Positions 1-8,312 of a stretch of 64,000 bases of DNA are shown one piece after another. The notes beneath the pieces are model-generated. The model searched no databases. It was not told the origin of the DNA and saw nothing but the letters and a program-made list of their open reading frames with translations. Each line of letters starts with the position of its first letter. Position 1 is the first letter of the stretch. A program made the translations under genes and the position numbers. The stretch is from JAUVXJ01 sp964433755 (GTDB lineage Bacteria; Chloroflexota; Anaerolineae; UBA7937; B3-Chlor), in the NCBI GenBank assembly GCA_964433755.1, contig CAYSSR010000003.1, positions 62,001 through 126,000 of the forward strand. Direction: 5' to 3'.

Positions 1-775
1 AGATCAGCACATCGGTGGCCGTGGCCGTGGCTTCTCCACCGCCGCAACCACACTGACAGGTCTTGCCATAGGCCCGCCTGTAGATCTCATTGGCTTCATC
101 CCTGATCAAGCCGTAGCCGATCTCGTTGCCCCCATCCCCGATTCCGAGTGTGAAGACGCCGCGCTTCTTGGCCTCGTCCACGATGTAATGCACGTGGGGC
201 TGAGTATCCCCCGAGATGGCCTGCCCCGCCGCAGAGTGCCAGACTCCCACCGGGTTGGGAGCATGTTTCTCCACACCGATGACTGCGCTAGGGTTGAATG
301 CGTGCATGATCTCCAGCGCCTTTTCCCTGGCCCCCTCCTCGCCGAGAGGAAAAGGCACGCTCAGCGCAGTGTTCTTCCTCTTGTAGACCTCGATAGCCTC
401 CCTGTCCAGCACCGTCACACCGGCAGCTACGCCCGCCGCGATCACCGGTCCCAGTTCCTTCTCGTTACCCACGTACACGGGGTTCGCGCCAAGGCCAAAG
501 CTGAGAGCCCGCGCCAGACTCGCGATCCCGGTGGGGCCATCGGTCTCGCCCCACTCCAGCCAGGGCGAGATCCCTGCCCCGGACAGTAGGATCACGTAGT
601 CACCTTTCTTGACGTTGTCCATCAGCCCCTTGGCCGCAAGATAGGTCAGGGGCGCTCCCTGCTTGGCCCTCGCCGCCTCGTACAGCAGATGGGTCCTCCC
701 CCTCCTGGGGTAGTCATGCTCAAGCATCTCCACGTTGACGATGCGGTCTGCGTACTCTCCTATTGTCTCTGGCAC
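1..775 (-). CDS. D-glutamate cyclase-like protein (DUF4392), copy 1, partial at C-terminus
   Basis: The coding frame is open to the left edge, so the C-terminus is missing. It aligns along its whole visible length with the next gene upstream on the same strand, including the GIGDGGNEIGYG block and a CQCGCGGG cysteine cluster. The DUF4392 family includes mitochondrial D-glutamate cyclase, which turns D-glutamate into 5-oxo-D-proline; that this protein shares the reaction is inference. I place the start at a GTG (775-773) because it aligns with the ATG of its paralogue (V/M-P-E...GEY) and has GAGG about 8 bases upstream. An in-frame ATG at 799 lacks a ribosome binding site. It is the last visible gene of the transporter locus and could have been kept after tandem duplication for a second substrate. 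Confidence 0.8.
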   Translation of the reverse strand, partial: MPETIGEYADRIVNVEMLEHDYPRRGRTHLLYEAARAKQGAPLTYLAAKGLMDNVKKGDYVILLSGAGISPWLEWGETDGPTGIASLARALSFGLGANPVYVGNEKELGPVIAAGVAAGVTVLDREAIEVYKRKNTALSVPFPLGEEGAREKALEIMHAFNPSAVIGVEKHAPNPVGVWHSAAGQAISGDTQPHVHYIVDEAKKRGVFTLGIGDGGNEIGYGLIRDEANEIYRRAYGKTCQCGCGGGEATATATDVLI

Positions 776-923
776 CGCGCTACCTCGCTCTCCTGCCATG
801 TACGCGCTTCGCGGGCAGTGGTTGCGCTATTCTACTCTCACGCCACGCACCTCGGCAACGCTCTCGCCGCCTTCAGCGAAGCTCGACTACGAATCTCCGT
901 CCACCCCCGACCCGCTGCTCTGT

Positions 924-2003
924 CTACTTGGCCCCTTTCCTGCTGGCCGCGTAGTCAGCAAACGCCTCGTGCATCTTCGTGGGCTTCCGTCTCAGCGCGT
1001 TGGCCACCACCCCGTGCATCATGGTCACCACAGCCTGCTGCACCTCCGGGCTCGTGCCATCCACCCATGGGATGCTCAAGGCATACGAAGCCTCAACCGC
1101 ACCGGCCTGGGCCATGGCCTCGACCATTCTTCTCTCGGTGTCCGCATCCTGCAAGATGAACGGATCCTCCAGCATGTAGGCTAACATCGCTGTGACCCCG
1201 TAGGCGCCCCAGTTGGACACCGAAGTGGATACGAGCACGTCCGTGGCGCACGCCGTGGCCTCGCCACCGCCACAACCACACTGGCAGAGGACACCGAAGG
1301 ACTGCTGGTAGATGGCATTGGCCTCCTCTCTGATCAGGCCATACCCTATCTCATTTCCGCCATCTCCGATGCCGACCGTGAAGATGCCTCGTTTCTTCCC
1401 TTCCTCCACGATGTGGTGAACGTGGGGCTGCGTCTCTCCATCGATGGCCTGGCCCGCCGCGCTGTGCCAGACACCTACCGAGTTTGGCGCGTGTTTCTCC
1501 ACTCCCAGAATGGCCGTGGGTTTGAACTCGTCTAGGATGCTCAGGGCCTTCTCCTTGGCTCCCTTCTCGCCAAGAGGAAAAGGTATGCTCAGGGCAGTGT
1601 TCTTTCTCTTGTAGACCTCGACCGCCTCTTTGTCCAGCACTGTGACGCCGGCAGCCACACCGGCGGCGATCACCGGGCCGAGCTCTTTCTCGTTGCCCAC
1701 GTATACTGGCCTGGCTCCCAGACCGAAACTGACCGCCCGCGCCAGACTGGCTATCCCCGTGGGGCTATCCGTCTCGCCCCATTCCAACCACGGCGATATG
1801 CCGGCACCCGCCAGGAGGATCACATAGTCGTCCTTCCTCACGTTGTCCACCAAACCCTGGGCGGCCAGGTACGTCAACGGCGCTCCTTGCTTCACCCGCG
1901 CCGCGCAATAGAGGAGTTCAGTCTTGTTCCGCCTCCGCGAGTTGTCGTCCAGCATCTCCACGTTCACGATCTTGTCGATGTATTCCCCCACAACCTCCGG
2001 CAT
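924..2003 (-). CDS. D-glutamate cyclase-like protein (DUF4392), copy 2
   Basis: A 359-residue protein without signal peptide or membrane segments, so probably cytoplasmic. The glycine-rich GIGDGGNEIGYG motif (about 211-222) is the family hallmark I recognise from DUF4392/D-glutamate cyclase. Other conserved-looking blocks are GAGISPWLEWGETDSPTG (66-83), KHAPNSVGVWH (170-180) and a cysteine cluster CQCGCGGG (240-247) that could bind metal. The ATG at 2003 has GGAG seven bases upstream; a TTG directly before it is also in frame. The gene lies 248 bases after a binding-protein gene and 149 bases before its tandem paralogue. In context it probably processes an imported D-amino acid or cyclised amino acid. 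The family call is fairly sure; the reaction is not shown. Confidence 0.78.
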   Translation of the reverse strand: MPEVVGEYIDKIVNVEMLDDNSRRRNKTELLYCAARVKQGAPLTYLAAQGLVDNVRKDDYVILLAGAGISPWLEWGETDSPTGIASLARAVSFGLGARPVYVGNEKELGPVIAAGVAAGVTVLDKEAVEVYKRKNTALSIPFPLGEKGAKEKALSILDEFKPTAILGVEKHAPNSVGVWHSAAGQAIDGETQPHVHHIVEEGKKRGIFTVGIGDGGNEIGYGLIREEANAIYQQSFGVLCQCGCGGGEATACATDVLVSTSVSNWGAYGVTAMLAYMLEDPFILQDADTERRMVEAMAQAGAVEASYALSIPWVDGTSPEVQQAVVTMMHGVVANALRRKPTKMHEAFADYAASRKGAK

Positions 2004-2142
2004 CAATGATCTCCTTCCAGGTCATCAGCACCCATAATGGCAACAGGGACGCAGAACCGCCTCCGTCTCGATGTTTCCCAGTCAGGCTCCGCCTCCCTCG
2101 CCAGCGGTGTCTTCCCCCGAGTCCAGGACGGCAGGCTCGCCT

Positions 2143-2210
2143 AACACGCCAGGGTCGAGACCCTCCACATACCTATCTGCTCGACAGTCGTGGTCCCGAC
2201 CTGGCGTGTT
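2143..2210 (-). terminator. large stem-loop downstream of binding-protein gene
   Basis: Arms 2143-2157 and 2197-2210 pair over 14 bases with a single bulged base, and GACC/GGTC extends the stem inward. It lies between the stop of the solute-binding protein gene (2251) and the start of the DUF4392 gene (2003). No U-run follows on the minus strand, so it is more likely a transcript-stabilising or processing hairpin than a strict intrinsic terminator. Confidence 0.6.
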
Positions 2211-2250
2211 CTCCGGTTCAGGCGCTCGCTCTTGGCCAACGCCAGTTCAG

Positions 2251-3912
2251 CTAGGCCTTCCACCCCATGGTCTTGAAGTATGGGAACATCCGCTGCGGCG
2301 TGGGATAGAACCCCTCCAGCCCAGAGTTCAACACCCACTCCTCGTTGACGTTGCAGGTCACGACTTTGGGGCAATCCTCAGCCATGATCTCACAAGCCTC
2401 ACGGTACAGCGTGGCCCTCTCGTCCGAGTCACTGGACTCGCGAGCCTGCTCCAAGATGGCGTCCAGGTCCGGATTGGAATACCCGTCTGCCCCCTGGTTT
2501 GACCCGCCCTCGGGCGCGGTGTGGTACCACCAGTAGAGTGCCGAATCGCTATCCGGCGATGCCATCCCAGCGTCCTCGAGGATGGTCTCGAACTCGTAGT
2601 TCTGCCAACGAGACCTGTAGGTCCCCGCGTCGGTCTGCTCGATCTCCACCTCAATGTTGATCTGGCGCAACTGATCGGCCACCACCTGTAGCTCTCGGCG
2701 CAGGTTCTCCTTGTCGCTGGTCATGCACGGCATGGTGAAGCCATCCGCGTAGCCCGCCTCGTCCATCAGCTCCTGAGCCTTGGCCAGGTCAGCCGTGTTG
2801 GGATAGAACTCCTGGTCTGGATCGGCCCCCAGATAGCCGCCGGGCAGCGAATCGTCCTCCAGAGTGGCGCCGCCGTAGTAGATCGTGTCCACAATGGCGG
2901 TGCGATCGACGGCGTATGAGATGGCCTGGCGCACTCGCTTGTCCAGCCACGGCTTGTCGGGCAGCGACAGGTTGAAGGTGATGTAGTCCCAGTTCCACCC
3001 GCCGGCGTCCAGCACCTGAAGGTTCGGATCCTCTCTAAGTGCAGGCATCTCCTTCTTGTCCAGCCCTACGGTGAAGTCGATCTCGCCGTTGCGGATCTTC
3101 TCCATGCGGACCACGACGTCCGGGATACCCTGGAAGATCAGCTCCTCCAGCTTGGGCAGACTGGGGTCGTGGTATTCCTCGAATTTCTTGAACACAACCT
3201 CGCCGCCCGGCGTCCAGGACTCCAGCTCGAAGGGGCCCGCGCCGATGGGGTTGACTGCAAACTCCTCCGGCCCCAGCTCCTCGTAGGCCTTCTTGCAGGG
3301 GACGACACCGCCGTACGACACCAGAGACGTCAAGGGAAAAGCCGCCCAGGGCTGGGTCAGATGGGCCTCGAAGGAGTACTTGTCGATGACCACCGCCTCT
3401 TTGACCATGCCGGATCCCATGACGAAATAGGGTGGCGCCTTCTCGGTCACGATCTTGTTGACCCAGAAGCACCAGTCATCCGCTGTGACCTCACCATAGC
3501 CCTTGTGGAACTGGATGCCTTCTTTCAGCTTGAAGGCCCAGGTCAGGTCGTCCACCTGCTCCCACTCCTCCACCATGACAGGGACGATCTCCATGGTGTC
3601 GAAGTTGAGATCGAACAGGCTGTCGAAGACGCTCATGTATAGCGCCAAGTCGTACGGGTTGGCGATGAAGAACGGATCGAGCCCGGAGGGCGGTGCTGCC
3701 TGGCCGATAATGGCCGTGGTCTTCCCCGGCGCCATCGGTGTCGTCGGGGCTGCGGTGGTCTCTCCCCCCTCTGAGGGGGCGCAGCCCTGCAGCAGCGTCA
3801 TCGCCGCGGGCAAAGACACGCCCAGACCGGTCGCAACCTTGAGAAAGTCCCTCCTGCTGATGCGACCCCTGGTCAGCGCGTCTGCCAATACGGAAGTCTT
3901 CTCGGAATCCAT
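2251..3912 (-). CDS. ABC transporter substrate-binding lipoprotein, family 5 (peptide/opine type)
   Basis: A 553-residue extracytoplasmic solute-binding protein of the DppA/OppA (SBP_bac_5) family. The N-terminus has a twin-arginine-like signal, SRRDFLK (19-25), followed by a hydrophobic stretch and a lipobox ending at Cys44 (LLQGC), so it should be exported folded and anchored as a lipoprotein. The spacer after the cysteine is rich in Gly, Thr and Ala. The start ATG has AAGGAGGA about five bases upstream. It is the second binding protein of the locus; its partner permeases are encoded at 5171-7013. Substrate cannot be read from sequence; nearby enzymes point to peptides or modified or D-amino acids. 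Confidence 0.92.
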   Translation of the reverse strand: MDSEKTSVLADALTRGRISRRDFLKVATGLGVSLPAAMTLLQGCAPSEGGETTAAPTTPMAPGKTTAIIGQAAPPSGLDPFFIANPYDLALYMSVFDSLFDLNFDTMEIVPVMVEEWEQVDDLTWAFKLKEGIQFHKGYGEVTADDWCFWVNKIVTEKAPPYFVMGSGMVKEAVVIDKYSFEAHLTQPWAAFPLTSLVSYGGVVPCKKAYEELGPEEFAVNPIGAGPFELESWTPGGEVVFKKFEEYHDPSLPKLEELIFQGIPDVVVRMEKIRNGEIDFTVGLDKKEMPALREDPNLQVLDAGGWNWDYITFNLSLPDKPWLDKRVRQAISYAVDRTAIVDTIYYGGATLEDDSLPGGYLGADPDQEFYPNTADLAKAQELMDEAGYADGFTMPCMTSDKENLRRELQVVADQLRQINIEVEIEQTDAGTYRSRWQNYEFETILEDAGMASPDSDSALYWWYHTAPEGGSNQGADGYSNPDLDAILEQARESSDSDERATLYREACEIMAEDCPKVVTCNVNEEWVLNSGLEGFYPTPQRMFPYFKTMGWKA

Positions 3913-4109
3913 CTTGTCCTCCTTGGTCGTACACTGAAGTCACCTCGAACGGCGAGGCAGTAGTCCACTCGCTCCAACCTGCCGCTTCCACGATACAGCT
4001 TCACGTCACCCAGTCGCTCCGCAGTCTCACCTCCTTTCGCCTACAGGCGATGCTGAAGTGAACGATCCCTCCCAGCGCCTTGAAGCCTCCGATCAGTCGC
4101 CTCTCAGTA

Positions 4110-5072
4110 CTAGGGAACCTGTCCTTCCAGTATCTTCACCAGCTTGTCGGTGTCGATGTTCCCGCCGGAAACGATGCAGACCACCTTGCCCTGCCCCGCT
4201 GCGCCAGTCAACGCGGCCGCCACAGGACCCGCCCCGGCGCCCTCCGCGACCACACGATTACGCTCCACGAGCAGCCTGATGGTCGCGGCGATCTCCTCCA
4301 ACGACACCACGATCGACCCATCCAACAGTTGACGCACCAGCGGCCACATCTCTAGCATCAAGAACGGAGCGCCCATGCCATCTACGAAACTCGACTGGTA
4401 TTCGACCTCCACCGGCTTACCAGCAGCCAGGGAGGGAGCCAGTGGCGCCGCCGTGTCCACCTCGGCGGCATACACCCTTACGTCGGGCTTCAAGGGACGA
4501 ATGGCAGAAGCGATCCCAGTGCTCAAGGCGCCTCCACCGTAAGGAATGACCACCGCATCCACGTCTGGCAGCTGCTCGAGTATCTCCAGTCCTATAGTGC
4601 CGTGCCCTGCAATGACGTGCCGGTTGCACACGGGGTGGATGAAGAACCCTTCCATACCGCCGTAGCCGTGGTCGCGCAGGATCTGGAACCAGTCGGCGGC
4701 GGGGACCTTGACGATCTTGCCACCCAATCGCCTGATGGCTGCCAGTTTCGTCTCTGGAGCGTGGTCGGGCACTACGATGGTGCAATCCAGGCCCATCTCG
4801 CGAGCGTGCCAGGCCACACCTTGGGCCATGTTCCCCGCGCTGGCGGTCCACACGCCATGCGCCAGTTCCTTCGCGTCGGTCAGCTTCAGAACGTTGCCGG
4901 CCCCACGCAGCTTGAAGGAGCCAATGGGTTGGAGGTTCTCCAGCTTGAGGTAGATCTCTGCAGGAGCATCATCGACGTTCAATCGCACGAGAGGGCTGTC
5001 AGTCCCCAGCCCGCCTATTCGCTCCCGAGCCGTGCGGATATCGTCCAGCGCGATGGGATCAACCGGTTTCAC
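4110..5072 (-). CDS. threonine/serine dehydratase-like PLP enzyme
   Basis: A 320-residue fold-type II PLP enzyme of the threonine dehydratase/serine racemase group. The PLP lysine is in GSFKLRGAGN (Lys about 54), and a glycine-rich phosphate loop (PYGGGALSTG) lies further on. There is no C-terminal ACT regulatory domain, so it resembles the short catabolic or racemase-like forms rather than biosynthetic IlvA. I choose the GTG at 5072 because GGAGGAGG sits six bases upstream; an in-frame TTG at 5078 overlaps that site. It lies between the permease and second binding-protein genes and probably deaminates or racemises an amino acid released from the imported substrate. Closely related alternatives are ornithine-cyclase partner or diaminopropionate-type enzymes. 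Confidence 0.82.
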   Translation of the reverse strand: MKPVDPIALDDIRTARERIGGLGTDSPLVRLNVDDAPAEIYLKLENLQPIGSFKLRGAGNVLKLTDAKELAHGVWTASAGNMAQGVAWHAREMGLDCTIVVPDHAPETKLAAIRRLGGKIVKVPAADWFQILRDHGYGGMEGFFIHPVCNRHVIAGHGTIGLEILEQLPDVDAVVIPYGGGALSTGIASAIRPLKPDVRVYAAEVDTAAPLAPSLAAGKPVEVEYQSSFVDGMGAPFLMLEMWPLVRQLLDGSIVVSLEEIAATIRLLVERNRVVAEGAGAGPVAAALTGAAGQGKVVCIVSGGNIDTDKLVKILEGQVP

Positions 5073-5170
5073 CGTCAACCTCCTCCTAGCACGGGTATCA
5101 CCATGGGCACGGGTACGAGGTCGCTGACCTGTGTGTCGCCCCCAGAGGGACCCATGGATCCGACGGTTTG

Positions 5171-6082
5171 CTAGCCTATTCTCAGCTTCGGATCGAGCAT
5201 CTCACGCAGCCCACTGCCCAGGTAGTTGATACCCAGGACCATGAACACGATGGTGAGACCCGGAAAGGTCGCCAACCAGGCCGCAACTGCCAGGACGTTC
5301 CTACCTTCGCTCAGCATGGACCCCAGGCTGGGCGTGGGTGGAGGCACACCGAGGCCCAGGAAGCTCAGTGCCGCCTCGAACAAGATCAGACTGCCCACCT
5401 GGAGCGTGGCCACAACGATCAGCGCACCGAAGGCGTTGCGCAGAATGTGCCTGAGCATGATCCTCAGATCCGACGCGCCCACCGCCCGGGCGGCCATGAC
5501 GTATTCCATATGCTTGATGCTGAGTGTCTCGGAGTACATGATGCGGGTGTACGTAACCCAACCACTGAGGGCGAGGACGATGACCAGGTTGGGGAGGCTG
5601 GTCCCGAACACAGCGATGACCGTCACGGCTGCCAGGATCGGCGGCAGGGCCATCTGCATATCCACCGCCCGCATGATCACCGTGCCCACTCTGCCTTCGT
5701 AGTACCCGGCTATGAGGCCCAGCAGAATGCCCGTCGAACCGGATACGGCGATCGCCGATACCACCACGGCAAGAGAGATGCGCGTGGCGAACAGGATGCG
5801 GCTGAGAACGTCGCGGCCGAAACCATCGGACCCCAGCAGGTAGGGGCTATCTTCCCCGCCGAGGAGAGAAGGCGGTCGCAGACGATTGAACAGATCCTGC
5901 TCGATAGGATCCATGGGAGCCAGAACCGGCGCCAGCACCGCCGCCAACACCACTACCAGCAGGATGCCCGCGCCAGCCAGGAGAGACTTATGCTCTGTGC
6001 CCCAGTGCAACGCTGCTGTGAACCCCGTGGTGACCCCCTTCGATCGAGGTTGGCCCACAAGATCTGATTGAACGTCGGACAT
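5171..6082 (-). CDS. dppC: ABC transporter permease, DppC/OppC family
   Basis: A 303-residue inner-membrane permease with the N-terminal DppC/OppC extension, one early membrane segment and five more in the binding-protein-dependent permease domain. The EAA coupling loop is seen in ARAVGASDLRIMLRHILRNA, which contacts the ATPase. It starts 13 bases after the DppB stop, so the two are co-translated and should form a heterodimer. No ATPase gene (DppD/DppF) is present in the window; it may lie beyond the left edge or be shared from elsewhere. Confidence 0.92.
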   Translation of the reverse strand: MSDVQSDLVGQPRSKGVTTGFTAALHWGTEHKSLLAGAGILLVVVLAAVLAPVLAPMDPIEQDLFNRLRPPSLLGGEDSPYLLGSDGFGRDVLSRILFATRISLAVVVSAIAVSGSTGILLGLIAGYYEGRVGTVIMRAVDMQMALPPILAAVTVIAVFGTSLPNLVIVLALSGWVTYTRIMYSETLSIKHMEYVMAARAVGASDLRIMLRHILRNAFGALIVVATLQVGSLILFEAALSFLGLGVPPPTPSLGSMLSEGRNVLAVAAWLATFPGLTIVFMVLGINYLGSGLREMLDPKLRIG

Positions 6083-6095
6083 GCTATCTCAAGTC

Positions 6096-7013
6096 CTAGT
6101 CGGTCTGTATTCGTGGATCGATGCTGGCGTTCGCCACGTCGGCGGCCAGATTGCAGAGAATCACCCAGATGGCGAGGATGACCACCGATGCCTGAACCAG
6201 CGCCATGTCCCTGTTCCCCACCGCTTGCACGCTGAGTCTCCCCAGGCCAGGCCAGGCGAACACCGTCTCGGTGATCACCGCCCCGCCCATGACTCTGCCC
6301 ATCTGCATCCCCAGGGACGTGATGGTCGGCCTCAATGCGTTCTTCAGAACGTGTCCATAGAGGATGGCCCTCTCCGCCAGCCCCTTCGACCTGGCCACTA
6401 GCACGAAGTCCTCTCGCAGCAACTCCAGCACGCTCGAACGCACCAACAGCAGTGTTGGGGGCACGAGATACATAAGCAGAGTGAAGGTAGGCAACACGAG
6501 ATGCTCCCACCCTCCCCTTCCCGAGGCTGGCAACCAGCGCAGGTTGACGGCGAAGACGAGGATCAACATGATGCCCAGCCAGTAGCTAGGCATGGATTGG
6601 CCAAAGACAGAGAAGCTGACCAGGAACGCATCCAGAGGCGAACCCTTCTTCGTCGCGCTCAGCAAACCCAGAAGGATGCCCAGCAGCGCCCCTAGCACCA
6701 ATGCCAGCGCCATGAGCTGCACCGTGGCCGGGATGTAGGAGAGCACTACGTCCAGCGCAGGCTTCCTATGCCACATGGATTCCCCGAAATCGCCCTGAAG
6801 CATGTTGACTACGAAGCGCAGATACTGCACCGGTAGCGGTAGGTCCAACCCCAGGTTGTGCCTTAACTGCTCCCTCAACTCCGGAGGAGCGTCGGGCGGC
6901 AGGTAGAGAGCGGTCGGATCTCCCCGAAACCGGATCAGGACGAAGATGATGAGGGTGATCCCCAGCACAGCGACGGGGATTTGCAGCAGGCGTCTGATGA
7001 TGAAGCGAGACAT
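6096..7013 (-). CDS. dppB: ABC transporter permease, DppB/OppB family
   Basis: A 305-residue permease with the typical N-terminal MSRFIIRRLLQ motif, six predicted membrane segments and the EAA loop (ARSKGLAERAILYGHVLKNA). The start ATG has GGAGG six bases upstream. It pairs with the DppC-type permease directly downstream and would receive substrate from either of the two lipoproteins encoded in this locus. Family membership is clear; the dipeptide name is by family only. Confidence 0.92.
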   Translation of the reverse strand: MSRFIIRRLLQIPVAVLGITLIIFVLIRFRGDPTALYLPPDAPPELREQLRHNLGLDLPLPVQYLRFVVNMLQGDFGESMWHRKPALDVVLSYIPATVQLMALALVLGALLGILLGLLSATKKGSPLDAFLVSFSVFGQSMPSYWLGIMLILVFAVNLRWLPASGRGGWEHLVLPTFTLLMYLVPPTLLLVRSSVLELLREDFVLVARSKGLAERAILYGHVLKNALRPTITSLGMQMGRVMGGAVITETVFAWPGLGRLSVQAVGNRDMALVQASVVILAIWVILCNLAADVANASIDPRIQTD

Positions 7014-7055
7014 GATCGGCCTCCGTGGCCGATGGCACCCCTGTTGCGGGCGTGC

Positions 7056-8180
7056 TCATTCAATGACAAACAGCTCTTCCGAATCGAAGTAGTCTGTAAG
7101 TATCTGAGATCCGCCCTCAGTGATCAGGACCAGATCCTCCACCTGGAAGCCCCCCAGTCCCTCGAATAGAACGACCGGCTCGATGCAGATCAGCATGTTA
7201 GGGCGCAACTCCTGCTGATTGTAGGGCTGAAGCATGGGGATCTCATGGCCAGCGAATCCGAAGCCGTGGCCCGCATGAGGCCCAGGATACTCAACTCCAA
7301 ACTCGGCGTAGGTCTGACGACAACACTCGAAGACGTCGCAGCCGCGGACTCCGGGGCGCATATACTCTATGGCCCTTCTCTCCACCTGCCAGTGGACGCG
7401 ATACATCTTCTTCTGCGCCTCGCTCGCCTCTCCGACTACCGCCATCCGAGCCACATCGGATCCGTATCCATCCCACAAGCCCCCGAAATCGACACGGATG
7501 AGATCTCCTCGCTCTAGCGGCCGCTCACGTGCCGCCGGGTGGGCTTGATAGCAGTGGTCCCCTGCCGCGAGGACAGCGAAGTCGATGTCGCTCGCCCCGT
7601 AGAGGGCAACCTTGTCTTTGATCGCACTCAGGACAGCTCGCTCTGTATCACCGACGGTTGCTTCCTGGTATGCCTCCAGTATGGCCCGCTCGGTGGCCAC
7701 GCCAGCCTGTCGATACCGCTCGATCTCGCCCGGCGTCTTGATGCTCCTGGTGTGTTCGAGAACGTCGTCGGCAGCGCCTATCTTCGCTTTGGGGAGCGCC
7801 TTCGCCAGTTCTTCGTAGTAGATCGCCGTGAGATGTCTCTTCTCGATGCCGATGCGAGCGTCCGCGAACCCCTTCTCCTTCAGTACATCGACGAGTAGCG
7901 CGATCGGTGACTGTGCAAACTCCACGTAGGAGCGTACGTCCTTGATCCACGACTCATCCCTGGCCAGACTTTCCTCGATGTTGCACACCAGAAGAGCATC
8001 GTCACCCTTCTTGGGCAGCACGGTAATAGCCAGACGATCAGGGATCGACACCTGCGTATGGATGTAAGCGCCGGACGTATAGAACACGTTCCACATTGAG
8101 GTGGCCACGACGACGTCGAACCCGCTCAGGTCCAACTGTCTGTGGAACTCCTCCACGTTCATCAGTTTCTCTCTGGTCAC
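7056..8180 (-). CDS. M24-family metallopeptidase (Xaa-Pro dipeptidase-like)
   Basis: A 374-residue protein with an N-terminal creatinase-like domain (about 1-130) and a C-terminal pita-bread M24 domain. The metal ligands are visible in order: Asp in RVDFGG, Asp in YGSDVARM, His in HAGHGFGF, Glu in LICIEPVV and Glu in QVEDLVLI. It should hydrolyse Xaa-Pro dipeptides, or a related C-N bond as in creatinase, in the cytoplasm. GTG at 8180 is the longest start; an ATG at 8162 is possible. It follows the first binding-protein gene and precedes the permeases, as expected for cleavage of an imported dipeptide. Confidence 0.88.
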   Translation of the reverse strand: MTREKLMNVEEFHRQLDLSGFDVVVATSMWNVFYTSGAYIHTQVSIPDRLAITVLPKKGDDALLVCNIEESLARDESWIKDVRSYVEFAQSPIALLVDVLKEKGFADARIGIEKRHLTAIYYEELAKALPKAKIGAADDVLEHTRSIKTPGEIERYRQAGVATERAILEAYQEATVGDTERAVLSAIKDKVALYGASDIDFAVLAAGDHCYQAHPAARERPLERGDLIRVDFGGLWDGYGSDVARMAVVGEASEAQKKMYRVHWQVERRAIEYMRPGVRGCDVFECCRQTYAEFGVEYPGPHAGHGFGFAGHEIPMLQPYNQQELRPNMLICIEPVVLFEGLGGFQVEDLVLITEGGSQILTDYFDSEELFVIE

Positions 8181-8237
8181 TTATCACCACCTTCTACACC
8201 TATGCCAACAGGCTATCAGATCACTTACCACAGGGAG

Positions 8238-8276
8238 GGTTGGCGGGCACCCTCGTGCTGGCGGCACCCGCCAACC
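8238..8276 (-). terminator. stem-loop between binding-protein and peptidase genes
   Basis: Arms 8238-8247 and 8267-8276 are perfect 10-base complements (GGTTGGCGGG / CCCGCCAACC) with a 19-base loop. It lies 37 bases past the binding-protein stop on the minus strand and 58 bases before the peptidase start. No U-run follows, so it probably stabilises the 3' end of the binding-protein transcript or causes partial termination. Confidence 0.65.
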
Positions 8277-8312
8277 GTGAATACACCTCGCCACGAGGAC
8301 CCGTTTTCGGGC

